Of a stretch of 64,000 nucleotides of DNA, positions 8,328 through 16,427 are shown piece by piece. The stretch's first letter is position 1. The number at the start of each line of letters is the position of its first letter. A program made the translations under genes and the position numbers. Origin of the DNA: an uncultured Erythrobacter sp. (GTDB taxonomy: Bacteria; Pseudomonadota; Alphaproteobacteria; Sphingomonadales; Sphingomonadaceae); NCBI GenBank assembly GCA_947494705.1, contig CANLVN010000002.1, forward strand, positions 1 to 64,000, given 5' to 3'. The notes under the pieces were generated by a model. That model worked only from the letters and a program-made list of their open reading frames with translations. It ran no database searches and was not told the DNA's origin.

Positions 8328-8918
8328 ATGGGAGAAGCGAAGCGACGGGCGAAAGCCTACGCCAATGCCAAAGAGAGCCTGTTGAGTTCGGCTGGAGGCG
8401 ACGATCTCGTCGTTGCCAATGCCGCGATCACATTGTTTGAGCGTTTCATTGAGCCCAAGCGCTATGCGGGCGGCTGCTACGTAACGGCGATGTTTCTTGC
8501 GCTGTATCTGCGTGAACACACGATCAATGCCGAGCCAGTGATAGGCTACGTTAACGACGGCACCGATGATATTTTCATGTCGCATGCCTGGCTTGAGCAT
8601 GAGGGTCGAAAGGTCGATCTGACCATCCACCTCACAGAGTATGAGGATGCCCAATTGCCGGGCGATCTATTGGTGCTCGATCACGTATTACGGCCCGGCA
8701 AGGTCCAGCATACTTACTCACGCGAGCTGACCGCTGCTGCGCAAGCGGAATATGAAGCAATGGCTGCCGATCCGCAGATGAAGATGCTGCTGCAGCATAA
8801 AGATCAGGAACACCGTCAAATGCAGGAGCGGGCGTCGGATCCTGAAAAGATGCAAGCGTTTCTTGAGGCCGCACCTCTAGGACTGCGTTTCAGCGATATG
8901 CGGGAGGTGCTCGACTAG
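8328..8918 (+). CDS. transglutaminase/papain-like fold protein with MGEAKRR N-terminus
   Basis: The start codon directly follows the upstream TAA. The N-terminus MGEAKRRAKAYANA is the signature start of many proteins associated with SEC-C motifs. Residues ~46-100 contain a possible Cys-His-Asp triad in order: GGCYVTAMFLALYLRE (Cys ~49), MSHAWLEHEG (His ~86) and VDLTIH (Asp ~97). The order and spacing suggest a transglutaminase-like or McjB-type peptidase fold. The C-terminal third is a charged helix rich in Met and Gln. It has no signal peptide, so it would act in the cytoplasm. The gene is convergent with the STAND nuclease at 8926, only 7 bp apart. The enzyme activity is inferred from motif order only. 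Confidence 0.6.
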   Translation: MGEAKRRAKAYANAKESLLSSAGGDDLVVANAAITLFERFIEPKRYAGGCYVTAMFLALYLREHTINAEPVIGYVNDGTDDIFMSHAWLEHEGRKVDLTIHLTEYEDAQLPGDLLVLDHVLRPGKVQHTYSRELTAAAQAEYEAMAADPQMKMLLQHKDQEHRQMQERASDPEKMQAFLEAAPLGLRFSDMREVLD

Positions 8919-8925
8919 GTCGCTA

Positions 8926-11763
8926 TTATCTTCCGTGGCAGTGCTTGAACTTCTTTCCCGAGCCGCAGGGGCATTTTTCGTTTCGCCCGATTTTAGTCCG
9001 TCGCACCGGTTCGGATGGCAACCCTCGGCGCTGATCGAACCAGTTTCGGAGATTCGGCGGAATATTGACTTCCAGCTGAGGCGGTGGGCCGTTCCGACCA
9101 ATCTCATCGATTAGCGCTCGCTGGTTGGAATACACCTGTTGTGCTTTGGCGTCCGCCGCTGCGGCGTAAGGTGCGAGCCTTCCCATTTCGGCTTCGGCAG
9201 CTTCTTGATCGCCGCAATAAGCAAGAACCACCGCATATTGCGACCGAACCGGAAGCGCCCAAGCAATGAGGTTCATGGCCTGCAGATTGGGCAGGATGTT
9301 GGCCTCTATGATCTCGCGCGCGCTTGTGAAATCATGTCTGGCGACAAGCTCGTCGACAAAGTCCTGGCCTACACGAACAAAGGACTGCGGTGCGTTGGCA
9401 AGTTCGTAGAACTTCATCGCGTGAATGCGGCACATGCCGGCCGTGCTGCCCGACCCTTCCAGCGCGCAGGCGCGAAGGTCTAACGTGTCCGCCAGATGCT
9501 TGAGGTCATCGGTAATGTCTCGATCTTGTGGCAAGAGCGGTCGGATTTCCGGACCGTTACGCCCCATAATGTCCGCTGGCGTGAGGCCGAGCGCGTCATA
9601 ATACTCTGAAACCAATTGTTCCGTCTCGTTCGCGGCAATCTCGAAGGAGCCCATTTTGAATAAGCTGAGCGCTCGATTGTAGTGGAAGATGCGCAGATGA
9701 TCTGTGCGATCGGGAAGACGCGCCTCGATGCTGTCCATCAGCTCGATCGTCTGATCTACGTCCTCCGTATTGGACAGCGACAGCATGCGTTTCATCGCCC
9801 AGGCGAGCCATTCCTCGTCGCCGAGCGAGCTGTCTTCGAGAAGCGCCTCCATTGCGTCGATACGGCGCAAAGCTGTTTCGATGTTTCCCTCGCGAAGATC
9901 GTTGAAGACAAGTCCATCGAGTGCCCAAAACCGGTTCTCTGCGGACTCATCCGGGTGATCTTCAAGCTCGACCAGAAAAGGTTCGATCTCCGGCCACACG
10001 CCCATTTCATGAAAGAGCTCGTCGGTGGCGAATTGCACCAAAGGCATCGCTTCCCCGAGCTGACCGAAGAGACGGATAAGCAGTGCGAGCTTGCCAATGC
10101 TCCACTCCTGCAGAAGCGACTGCATGATGATCGCGCGCAATTCTCTCCTCGCGCGAAGCTCAAAGCTTTCGCCTAACTCTGACAACGCCGTGCGTGCGAA
10201 AGGCCGGATCGCGTCGTGTATCTTAAGGCCTGCATTACCGAAGAGTTCGAGGGCACCCGATCGAGGAAGGTCGCGCAATCTTGCAATCGCTTCCTGCTCC
10301 GAAATCTCCAATGTGCTCTGGAGCAGTTCTGCAGCATCTTCCCGTGAAAGGGCGACATCCGCGAGACTGAGAATGGCAATGGTCTCGCGCTGCGCCTGCG
10401 GTAAGCCTTCGAACGCGCGGCGCAGAATGATCTCCTGAGCGGTGGAGACGATCTGGGTCTGCGCATCTATGTCGGCCGCAAACGCAGCGATGGATCCACC
10501 ATATTCTCGGACAGCGACTGCGGCGGCATTGAGAATGTAGAAGGGCAGTCCGCCTGTTAGCCGCGACAACAATTCGCAGGTCAGAACATCCGCAGCGCAA
10601 CCTGCTTCCGCGACAACACTTGCGATAGTATCCTCATCCCAGCCTCCCAGAAAGCATGCCCGGACGTTCAGCGCCGCCTCGATCGCTTCGAGGTCTTCGC
10701 CAGGCTGACACAAAAGCAAAAAACGAATATTTGGCGCACGATCGATCAGGGCCTTGATATCTTCCGCAGGCAGCCGGTGCGCATTGTCGATGATGACATG
10801 CGCTTCAAATCCTTGATCCCTTAGCTTCGTATTGAGAGCGCCAATGAGATCGAGGCCGGATGCGCCTGGGAGCAATATCTCGCCCAGAACGCCCGCAGAA
10901 TTGCCGAAAACTGTGGCAGCGGTTTCGCGAGCAACGGCCGACGCAAGCGCACTTCCTGGCGTTTGCAGCACGTCCAGATATGTCAAGGGATCAGAAAGGT
11001 GCAGTGCGGACTGAGCGACCCATGCAGTTTTTCCTGCGCCCGAAAGCCCTGCTACTATCCGGCTGCTTTGGTCGGCCAGTAAGGGTGGTTCATCGAGCTG
11101 CGGACGGTAGAAAGGCGGTGGTTCGGGAAGCTGGTGCATCTGAACCAGAAGCTGCTCAAACAGCTCAGGCAGTTCCTTGACCGAAAACGCGTGATCTTCT
11201 CTCGTTCCGGAGCCGGCCGCCCGCATCATGACGATGCTCGCTAGTTTCCAGGTCAACGTCTCAGGTTTGAGCAGAGAATTAGGCAGTTCGGCAGCCAGCT
11301 CGTTGGCGTTCTCGACCGCCGCTGTCAGATCGCGAGGCGGCGGTATGAGGAAACTGTCTTTGGGAGCTGGTCCGCCAGGCCAGTACAACTCGACATCATC
11401 AGGCCAAACATCAGCTTCTAGAGCGGCAAGCAATTTGGGTGCAGGTGGCGCGTTCGAGAGAATGGCGAAGCAGGCGTCCTCTTCTCGGTTGCCATTTTCA
11501 TGCTCCGCGCGAAGACGGGAAAATCGATCCAGAATTTCGCACACTTCATGAAAAGCCAGATTGTCGCTTCGCGTCTTGACCTGCATGTATATCCGGCGAT
11601 CAGGTAGGGTAAGCTCGATATCTTCATCGCTTTCAACGACTATGCTTTGCAATGTGGTCGCGGGTGCCTTCAAAAGACACGAAGCCGCATACAGGTGCTG
11701 ATAGAGAAAACCTCGGTGCACAGCTTCTATTCGAGTAAGCTGCACTTCATCTAGCACCTTCAT
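8926..11763 (-). CDS. Cap4-like nuclease - STAND ATPase - helical repeat - SEC-C protein (Avs-like)
   Basis: The ATG at 11763 has an AAGGGG site 6-7 bases upstream; the frame is open to a TTG at 11805, which I reject. In the 945-residue product, residues ~10-130 resemble the Cap4 dsDNA endonuclease: RGFLYQHLYAA, then VVESDEDIEL and MQVKTR (Asp/Glu...Gln-x-Lys at ~44-63). Residues ~225-500 form a STAND NTPase with Walker A GLSGAGKT (239-246) and Walker B HVIIDNAH (322-329). Residues ~520-900 are helical and TPR-like. The C-terminus is a SEC-C zinc motif, KCPCGSGKKFKHCHG. Nuclease-STAND-repeat order is that of Avs anti-phage proteins, in which the repeats sense viral proteins and trigger the nuclease. 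The SEC-C tail is unusual. The antiviral role is inferred. Confidence 0.75.
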   Translation of the reverse strand: MKVLDEVQLTRIEAVHRGFLYQHLYAASCLLKAPATTLQSIVVESDEDIELTLPDRRIYMQVKTRSDNLAFHEVCEILDRFSRLRAEHENGNREEDACFAILSNAPPAPKLLAALEADVWPDDVELYWPGGPAPKDSFLIPPPRDLTAAVENANELAAELPNSLLKPETLTWKLASIVMMRAAGSGTREDHAFSVKELPELFEQLLVQMHQLPEPPPFYRPQLDEPPLLADQSSRIVAGLSGAGKTAWVAQSALHLSDPLTYLDVLQTPGSALASAVARETAATVFGNSAGVLGEILLPGASGLDLIGALNTKLRDQGFEAHVIIDNAHRLPAEDIKALIDRAPNIRFLLLCQPGEDLEAIEAALNVRACFLGGWDEDTIASVVAEAGCAADVLTCELLSRLTGGLPFYILNAAAVAVREYGGSIAAFAADIDAQTQIVSTAQEIILRRAFEGLPQAQRETIAILSLADVALSREDAAELLQSTLEISEQEAIARLRDLPRSGALELFGNAGLKIHDAIRPFARTALSELGESFELRARRELRAIIMQSLLQEWSIGKLALLIRLFGQLGEAMPLVQFATDELFHEMGVWPEIEPFLVELEDHPDESAENRFWALDGLVFNDLREGNIETALRRIDAMEALLEDSSLGDEEWLAWAMKRMLSLSNTEDVDQTIELMDSIEARLPDRTDHLRIFHYNRALSLFKMGSFEIAANETEQLVSEYYDALGLTPADIMGRNGPEIRPLLPQDRDITDDLKHLADTLDLRACALEGSGSTAGMCRIHAMKFYELANAPQSFVRVGQDFVDELVARHDFTSAREIIEANILPNLQAMNLIAWALPVRSQYAVVLAYCGDQEAAEAEMGRLAPYAAAADAKAQQVYSNQRALIDEIGRNGPPPQLEVNIPPNLRNWFDQRRGLPSEPVRRTKIGRNEKCPCGSGKKFKHCHGR

Positions 11764-12087
11764 TGTCGCCCCTTTCTTGCGGACGCAGCGATTAGAAACC
11801 TTCAACTCGCCTTTCGCCGAATGTCATACAACCCTGGGGCGGCGCAAACTGTATTGAATGACTGCTTTTAGGTGAAGCGAGGTGTGCCATCTATGACCGA
11901 CATTGAGGCGCAATGCCGACATTCGGGATCGACGCAGGTTCCGCTCGACTTCCTTCGCAAACGAAGCATTGGTGTCTTTACTGAATCGCGGCCGTTGGCG
12001 GGCCGCAGCCCCGATGCGGTAGCGCGATGCGGGGCGCTGGGTGGTGGGAGCGGCGAGTAGCGCTGCTCCAATCAAGGAGAACCACCC
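11764..12087. other. divergent intergenic region of the STAND gene and the recombinase cassette
   Basis: These 324 bp separate two divergent units and must hold both promoters. No open frame here looks real. An 8-bp direct repeat, CGATGCGG, occurs at 12012 and 12025. A good ribosome site (AAGGAG) lies about 10 bases before the ATG at 12088. No hairpin with a T-run is present. Confidence 0.5.
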
Positions 12088-12462
12088 ATGACCAATACTA
12101 CCACCCTTAGCTTTGACTCTGCCCAGGCCCCGGCCGGGAAACCACTGCAATCGACACAATCGGCTACCAAGCCATTTGCTTCCCAAACGCAGTCTGCGCC
12201 CAAGCCTGCAAAGAAGCCCTCCAAACCCGACCGAAAAGAAAAGCGCCAGACCAAGGCCTCGAAGGTCGGGGCGCTGTTGGCGCGCAAGTCAGGTGCAACG
12301 CTTGAGCAGATGTGCGAGGCGACCGGCTGGCAGGCGCACACCTGCCGCGCGTTCATGACCGGGCTCCGCAAGAAGGGTCGGGAAGTGGTCCGCGAGACTG
12401 GCAAGGCGGGCAAGAGCATCTACCGGTTTGCTGCCGCAAACTCGGCTGTGAACGCAGGCTGA
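12088..12462 (+). CDS. DUF3489-type small DNA-associated protein
   Basis: The 124-residue product has a Pro/Lys-rich, probably disordered first half. The second half is winged-helix-like (SKVGALLARKSGATLEQMCE, then TGWQAHTCRAFMTGLRKKG and SIYRF), matching the DUF3489 family found beside large serine recombinases in alphaproteobacterial mobile elements. An AAGGAG ribosome site precedes the ATG. Its TGA overlaps the ATG of the DUF2924 gene as ATGA, so the cassette is one translationally coupled operon. A role in excision control or DNA binding is plausible but not shown by the sequence. Confidence 0.8.
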   Translation: MTNTTTLSFDSAQAPAGKPLQSTQSATKPFASQTQSAPKPAKKPSKPDRKEKRQTKASKVGALLARKSGATLEQMCEATGWQAHTCRAFMTGLRKKGREVVRETGKAGKSIYRFAAANSAVNAG

Positions 12463-12890
12463 TGGGACGCCGTGAACGCCTGTCGCTCGATCGACTGGAG
12501 GAGTTGTCGATCGCTGAACTGAGAGATGAGTGGGCGCGCTGTCACGGAGCGCCTCCTCCCAATCTGTCAGCGGACCTGCTGAGGCTCGGGATAGCGCACC
12601 GGATACAGGAGAAGCGCCATGACAGTATCAGCCGCGAGACGCGGCGGATTATCATGCAGACCTCTCGCTCAGCGACTATGGGCAACAAGCCACCTGCATC
12701 ACCGCCACAACGCAAGCTCACACCCGGCACGCGGCTGGTGCGCGACTGGCACGGGACCGGCCACACGGTCACGGTGCTCGAGCAGGAGTTCGAGTATGAC
12801 GGGCAAGTATGGCGCTCGCTGACCGCAATCGCGAAGGCCATCACCGGCACCCACCGCAATGGCCCCCGCTTCTTCGGACTTACCCAGTGA
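12462..12890 (+). CDS. DUF2924 family protein
   Basis: The ATG overlaps the stop of the upstream gene. The 142-residue protein begins MGRRERLSLDRLEELSIAEL and includes LRDEWARCHGAPPP, a common DUF2924 opening. Its C-terminal half reads LVRDWHGTGHTVTVLE, then FEYDGQVWRSLTAIAKAITG and GPRFFGL, which is the conserved core of the family. Such proteins are constantly found just before large serine recombinases on integrative elements. The biochemical role is unknown to me. The stop overlaps the GTG of the recombinase. Confidence 0.85.
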   Translation: MGRRERLSLDRLEELSIAELRDEWARCHGAPPPNLSADLLRLGIAHRIQEKRHDSISRETRRIIMQTSRSATMGNKPPASPPQRKLTPGTRLVRDWHGTGHTVTVLEQEFEYDGQVWRSLTAIAKAITGTHRNGPRFFGLTQ

Positions 12891-14533
12891 GCGGCTCCAA
12901 GACCTTGCGCTGCGCGGTCTACACGCGCAAGTCGACCGAAGATGGGCTGGAGCAGGAGTTCAACAGCCTCCATGCCCAGCGCGAGGCCTGCGAGGCCTAT
13001 ATCCTGAGCCAGCGGCATGAAGGCTGGACGCTGGTCGAGACCCATTATGACGATGGCGGGTTCTCTGGCGGCAACATGGAGCGACCGGGCCTCAGAGCCC
13101 TTTTAGGGGACGTTGAGAGCGGTCTCGTTGATGTGATCGTGGTCTACAAGGTCGACCGCCTGACCCGCAGCCTTGCAGACTTCGCCAAGATCGTGGAGCA
13201 GCTCGACGCAAGGGAAGCCAGCTTCGTCTCGGTGACGCAGGCGTTCAACACCACGACCAGCATGGGCAGGCTGACCCTCAATGTGTTGCTCTCGTTCGCC
13301 CAGTTCGAGCGCGAGGTCACCGGCGAGCGTATCAGGGACAAGATCGCCGCATCGAAGAAGAAGGGACTATGGATGGGTGGGCCGGTGCCGCTCGGCTACG
13401 AGGCGATCGACCGCAAGCTCATCCCCGTGCCGGAGGAAGCCGAGCGGGTCCGCACGATCATGCAGCGCTACATTGCCTCGCGCTCAGCCAACGAGCTGAT
13501 CGCACAGCTTGAGGCCGAAGGCATCCGGACCAAGGTGCAGCGCCGGACCAGCGGACCGCATAGGGGCGGGATCCCGTTCCGGCGCGGCAGCCTGTTCCAC
13601 CTGCTCAAAAACCCGATCTATCGCGGCAAGATCGTGCACAAGGGAGACGTGTACGAAGGCGAGCATGAGCCGATCGTCGACGAGCAACTCTGGAATGCGG
13701 TGCAGAAACGGTTGCAGGAGAAGGCACCACCGCGCAGGCGAGCGAAGAACGATTTGCAGCAGGCATTGCTGCGCGGCCTGCTGAGCGATCCCGAGGGACG
13801 CCCGATGGTCCCTACCTATGTCACCAAGGGAACGCGGCGCTATGCCTATTACGAGACCCGCAAGGATCTGGCCCGACCGGAAGACGGTGCAGCAACTCGG
13901 ATCGGGCAGGGACAGCTCGAACGACACCTGATCACCCATCTGATTGCGATGCTTGAGGAAGAGCATGCGCTTCGCAGAATCTCGGGTGAACAGGAGGGAG
14001 GCGTACTTCGTGTCATGTTCGCCAAAGCCAAACTTGCCGCCGCCAACCTCGCCTTTGACCCTCAACGCCAGACGATCGTCCCGCAGGTGATCACGGCGAT
14101 CCAGCTATGCCATGACCGCACCGATGTCCGCCTGAATGCGGACGCGCTCGGTTGCAGCAACCCCGAGCAATGGGAATGGTCAATCCCGCTGCCTCCCCGC
14201 AAGCCGTTCCGTGAGGCGAAGCTGCGGATCGATCAGGATGCCAGCGCGAAGTCAGTCGACACCGGCATGATCGCCCTCCTTGGCGAAGCCTTTGAGGCGC
14301 GCAAGCTGGTCCTTGCCAGCCCCGAGCTCAGCATCAACCAGATCGCGAAACGCGAAGGTCGCTGCCGCAAGCAACTTACGAGGCTGGTCCGCCTGAGCTG
14401 GCTCAGCCCGAACATCATCGAGGCCATCACCGATGGCAGGGCTCCGCCGCGCCTTACCCGCAAACGGCTGCTCGATACGGATGTGCCGCTGTCGTGGCCA
14501 GCGCAGGAAGAACTGCTCGGGTTGGCAGGCTGA
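12887..14533 (+). CDS. large serine recombinase (site-specific integrase)
   Basis: The GTG start overlaps the DUF2924 stop (GTGA), giving 548 residues. The resolvase domain (~8-160) carries the expected nucleophile Ser16 in VYTRKSTEDG, then VYKVDRLTRSLADFAKI and EREVTGERIRDK. A recombinase DNA-binding domain follows (~175-290, PLGYEAIDRKLIPVPEEAER and LLKNPIYRGKIVHKG). The next region (LLRGLLSDPEGRPMVPTYV) sits where other members have a zinc ribbon but lacks the Cys pairs. A helix-turn-helix-like stretch near the C-terminus (LSINQIAKREGRCRKQLTRL) may add DNA binding. It would integrate or excise a mobile element of which the left-hand accessory genes may be part. The tRNA-Leu gene lies ~210 bp downstream. 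Confidence 0.93.
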   Translation: MSGSKTLRCAVYTRKSTEDGLEQEFNSLHAQREACEAYILSQRHEGWTLVETHYDDGGFSGGNMERPGLRALLGDVESGLVDVIVVYKVDRLTRSLADFAKIVEQLDAREASFVSVTQAFNTTTSMGRLTLNVLLSFAQFEREVTGERIRDKIAASKKKGLWMGGPVPLGYEAIDRKLIPVPEEAERVRTIMQRYIASRSANELIAQLEAEGIRTKVQRRTSGPHRGGIPFRRGSLFHLLKNPIYRGKIVHKGDVYEGEHEPIVDEQLWNAVQKRLQEKAPPRRRAKNDLQQALLRGLLSDPEGRPMVPTYVTKGTRRYAYYETRKDLARPEDGAATRIGQGQLERHLITHLIAMLEEEHALRRISGEQEGGVLRVMFAKAKLAAANLAFDPQRQTIVPQVITAIQLCHDRTDVRLNADALGCSNPEQWEWSIPLPPRKPFREAKLRIDQDASAKSVDTGMIALLGEAFEARKLVLASPELSINQIAKREGRCRKQLTRLVRLSWLSPNIIEAITDGRAPPRLTRKRLLDTDVPLSWPAQEELLGLAG

Positions 14534-14742
14534 TTTGCATCTTGCCCTGCAACGCCATTCCGCAAGGTGAGGCGAGGAAAATACGGACAGAGACATTGGC
14601 AGAAATGGGCGCTGAGACGGGGCCGACGAAAGGGCCTCTGGCCCACGCCCGGTCAAAGACGCTCTGCAGACCCCGCAGAACCGCGCGCTTCCTAGCGAAG
14701 TCTACGCCAAGTCGGCGTTTTCCGGTTCCCTCGGAGACTGTT

Positions 14743-14829
14743 TGGTGCGGTCGAGAAGACTCGAACTTCCACGGGCGTTAGCCCACAACGACCTCAACGT
14801 TGCGCGTCTACCAGTTCCGCCACGACCGC
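14743..14829 (-). tRNA. tRNA-Leu (anticodon GAG)
   Basis: The reverse complement folds as a class II tRNA with a 7-bp acceptor stem GCGGTCG/CGACCGC, an encoded ACCA end, anticodon arm CAACG-TTGAGGT-CGTTG (anticodon GAG), a long variable arm and the T-loop GTTCGAGTC. The 3' end points toward the serine recombinase, so this gene may mark the boundary between accessory and core DNA. No second copy of the tRNA 3' end was noticed within the window. Confidence 0.95.
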
Positions 14830-14880
14830 ACTCGGGTGTCCGGGGAATGCAAAATGTCGCACACCCCTCGGTAGGAGCGC

Positions 14881-14896
14881 GCCCCTAGCAAGGGGC
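14881..14896. repeat. hairpin GCCCCT-AGCA-AGGGGC
   Basis: A perfect 6-bp stem with a 4-base loop lies about 50 bp upstream of the tRNA-Leu 5' end. It has no T-run on either strand, so it is not a convincing terminator. It is bracketed by GCGCG on both sides, which could lengthen the structure. Confidence 0.4.
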
Positions 14897-15034
14897 TTTC
14901 ATGCGCGCAAGAGATTTGATGCAGGTAGGGATAAGTGGTTCGATCGGGTAAGGAGACGAGCGTCGTTGTCCCGCAAAGGGACCAGGTTACCGGATCGCTT
15001 GTGAAAATGGTAAATCCTCTGGAAACCATTTTGC

Positions 15035-15268
15035 ATGAGCGCAATCGCAGCCCTCCTCATCCTGTCCCAGAGCGCCGCTCCGACAGTTGCCGAAGCGGCT
15101 CTGGAGCCGCGCGTGGCAGCTCAGGTGACAGCCAGCGCGCGCGTGTTGCGCCCTGCCCGCATTTCCTTCGAGACCGTTACAGAATCGCAGGGCAGCAGAC
15201 CCACTCAGGATCGCTCCGTGCAGCGCACGCACGATGCCCTCGGTACGGTCTGGATCGAATTCAGCTGA
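15035..15268 (+). CDS. small exported protein of unknown function, 77 aa
   Basis: The first ~22 residues (MSAIAALLILSQSAAPTVAE) could be a signal peptide, although it lacks a strong positive N-region. The mature part contains VTASARVLRPARISFETVT, a short strand-rich pattern I associate with small periplasmic proteins of sphingomonads. It is convergent with the zinc-ribbon gene, 9 bp away. The ribosome site is weak. I regard it as a probable but unproven gene. Confidence 0.5.
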   Translation: MSAIAALLILSQSAAPTVAEAALEPRVAAQVTASARVLRPARISFETVTESQGSRPTQDRSVQRTHDALGTVWIEFS

Positions 15269-15277
15269 AGTCTTTGC

Positions 15278-16228
15278 TCAGTTGGGTGACCAGCCGATTT
15301 CGGCTGCCCGCGCCGCAGGCGGGATATCGGTCACGGCCTCGGTGACGTTGAGGCTCTCTCCCGGCGCCAGCTCGCGCTTCGACGGCACGACGACCCACGA
15401 ATATACGTTTTTCTCGCGCTCGTCGCGGAACACCACGAGGACGCTCGGGACGGTTACGCTTTCGGAACCGGTGTTGTTGATCGTGCCCCGGACGTGAAAG
15501 ATTTCTTCACCGCTTTCGAGCGTCTCCTTGCGGTTCTGTTCGGCCGGGAAATCGAGTTCGAGATTTGACTTGCCGATGCCGAAAGTCGGGCGTTCGATCG
15601 GCAGCCAGTCGGGAAGGCCGTAATAATTGACGGCAACCACGGTGCCCGATGCCAGCAAGGCAAAGACCGCTGCCGCCACCGTCCACATCTTGAGCGAGTT
15701 GCGCCGACGGGTGAAAGGCGGGCTGTAATCGAAGCGCGAGCCTTCGCCGTCATAATCGTCGTCTTCGAACGCATCATCGCGCTCGGACCCGGTTTCTCCG
15801 GCGAGCGGGTCTTCGCCGGGAAGGAACTGATCTTCGCTTTCCGCCTCGACCCCATCGGCAGCCGATTCTTCGACCGGCTCGCCGGGGGCGGGTTCTGGCG
15901 GCGCAGGCTCGCTTGTAACGGGGGTCCGTTGCGCTTCGGGCCGGTCCTCGCTGTGCCAGCGGTCGACAGAAGGAGCAGCGACTTCGTCCGGAGGTTCGGG
16001 AGCGGGCGGTGGTGCGGAAGGCCTGGGCTCGCGAACCGGGGGTGGCGTGGGCACCGGGGTCGCTTCATTACCCTCGCCAGCGTCGCTTGGAGCGAGCGGC
16101 GTTTCGAGTTCCGGCTCCTGAAACCAGCTGTGCTTGCACTTGGCGCAGCGAACAGTCCGCCCTTCGACGCCGATTGCAGCATCGGGTACGACATAGCGCG
16201 TCGAACAGGCGGGGCAGGATAATATCAT
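15278..16228 (-). CDS. MJ0042-type zinc-ribbon / DUF3426 single-pass membrane protein
   Basis: Starting at ATG 16228 ([20 protein letters not shown]), residues ~4-30 form a zinc ribbon with two Cys pairs (CPAC and CAKC) and the trailing KHSW, the MJ0042 pattern. A long Pro/Glu/Asp-rich low-complexity region (~38-175) follows. One transmembrane helix ([20 protein letters not shown]) then leads to a DUF3426-like extracytoplasmic domain with [18 protein letters not shown] and [13 protein letters not shown]. Such proteins are common next to ftsE/ftsX in this group; function is not established. The longer frame upstream to 16309 is unlikely because the zinc ribbon normally sits at the N-terminus. 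Confidence 0.85.
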   Translation of the reverse strand: MILSCPACSTRYVVPDAAIGVEGRTVRCAKCKHSWFQEPELETPLAPSDAGEGNEATPVPTPPPVREPRPSAPPPAPEPPDEVAAPSVDRWHSEDRPEAQRTPVTSEPAPPEPAPGEPVEESAADGVEAESEDQFLPGEDPLAGETGSERDDAFEDDDYDGEGSRFDYSPPFTRRRNSLKMWTVAAAVFALLASGTVVAVNYYGLPDWLPIERPTFGIGKSNLELDFPAEQNRKETLESGEEIFHVRGTINNTGSESVTVPSVLVVFRDEREKNVYSWVVVPSKRELAPGESLNVTEAVTDIPPAARAAEIGWSPN

Positions 16229-16427
16229 CGTTACTAAGCCATTAGCCTCCCGCACTTGGCAAACAAGGGCGAGGCCACCTGCGAGGTGCGAATAGGTGTG
16301 CTTTTCCACATTCGAGCGGTCGAAACCGAGTTATCGCGTCGTTCTGGCGGAATGCATATTGGGAAAGCTGGGCCATGGCGCGTTGCTTGGGCTTCCCCCG
16401 TGCGAAACGCGCTGATAAACGCGCGCG

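Noticed and set aside
9682..10176. Long plus-strand ORFs inside the STAND gene
   Set aside because: They lie antisense to a gene with clear nuclease, Walker and SEC-C motifs and have no motifs of their own.
12012..12032. CGATGCGG direct repeats as a replication origin iteron array
   Set aside because: Only two copies, no Rep gene and no AT-rich stretch; chance repeat in GC-rich DNA is likelier.
13484..14065. 193-codon minus-strand ORF inside the recombinase gene
   Set aside because: Antisense shadow of a well-supported integrase; common in GC-rich DNA.
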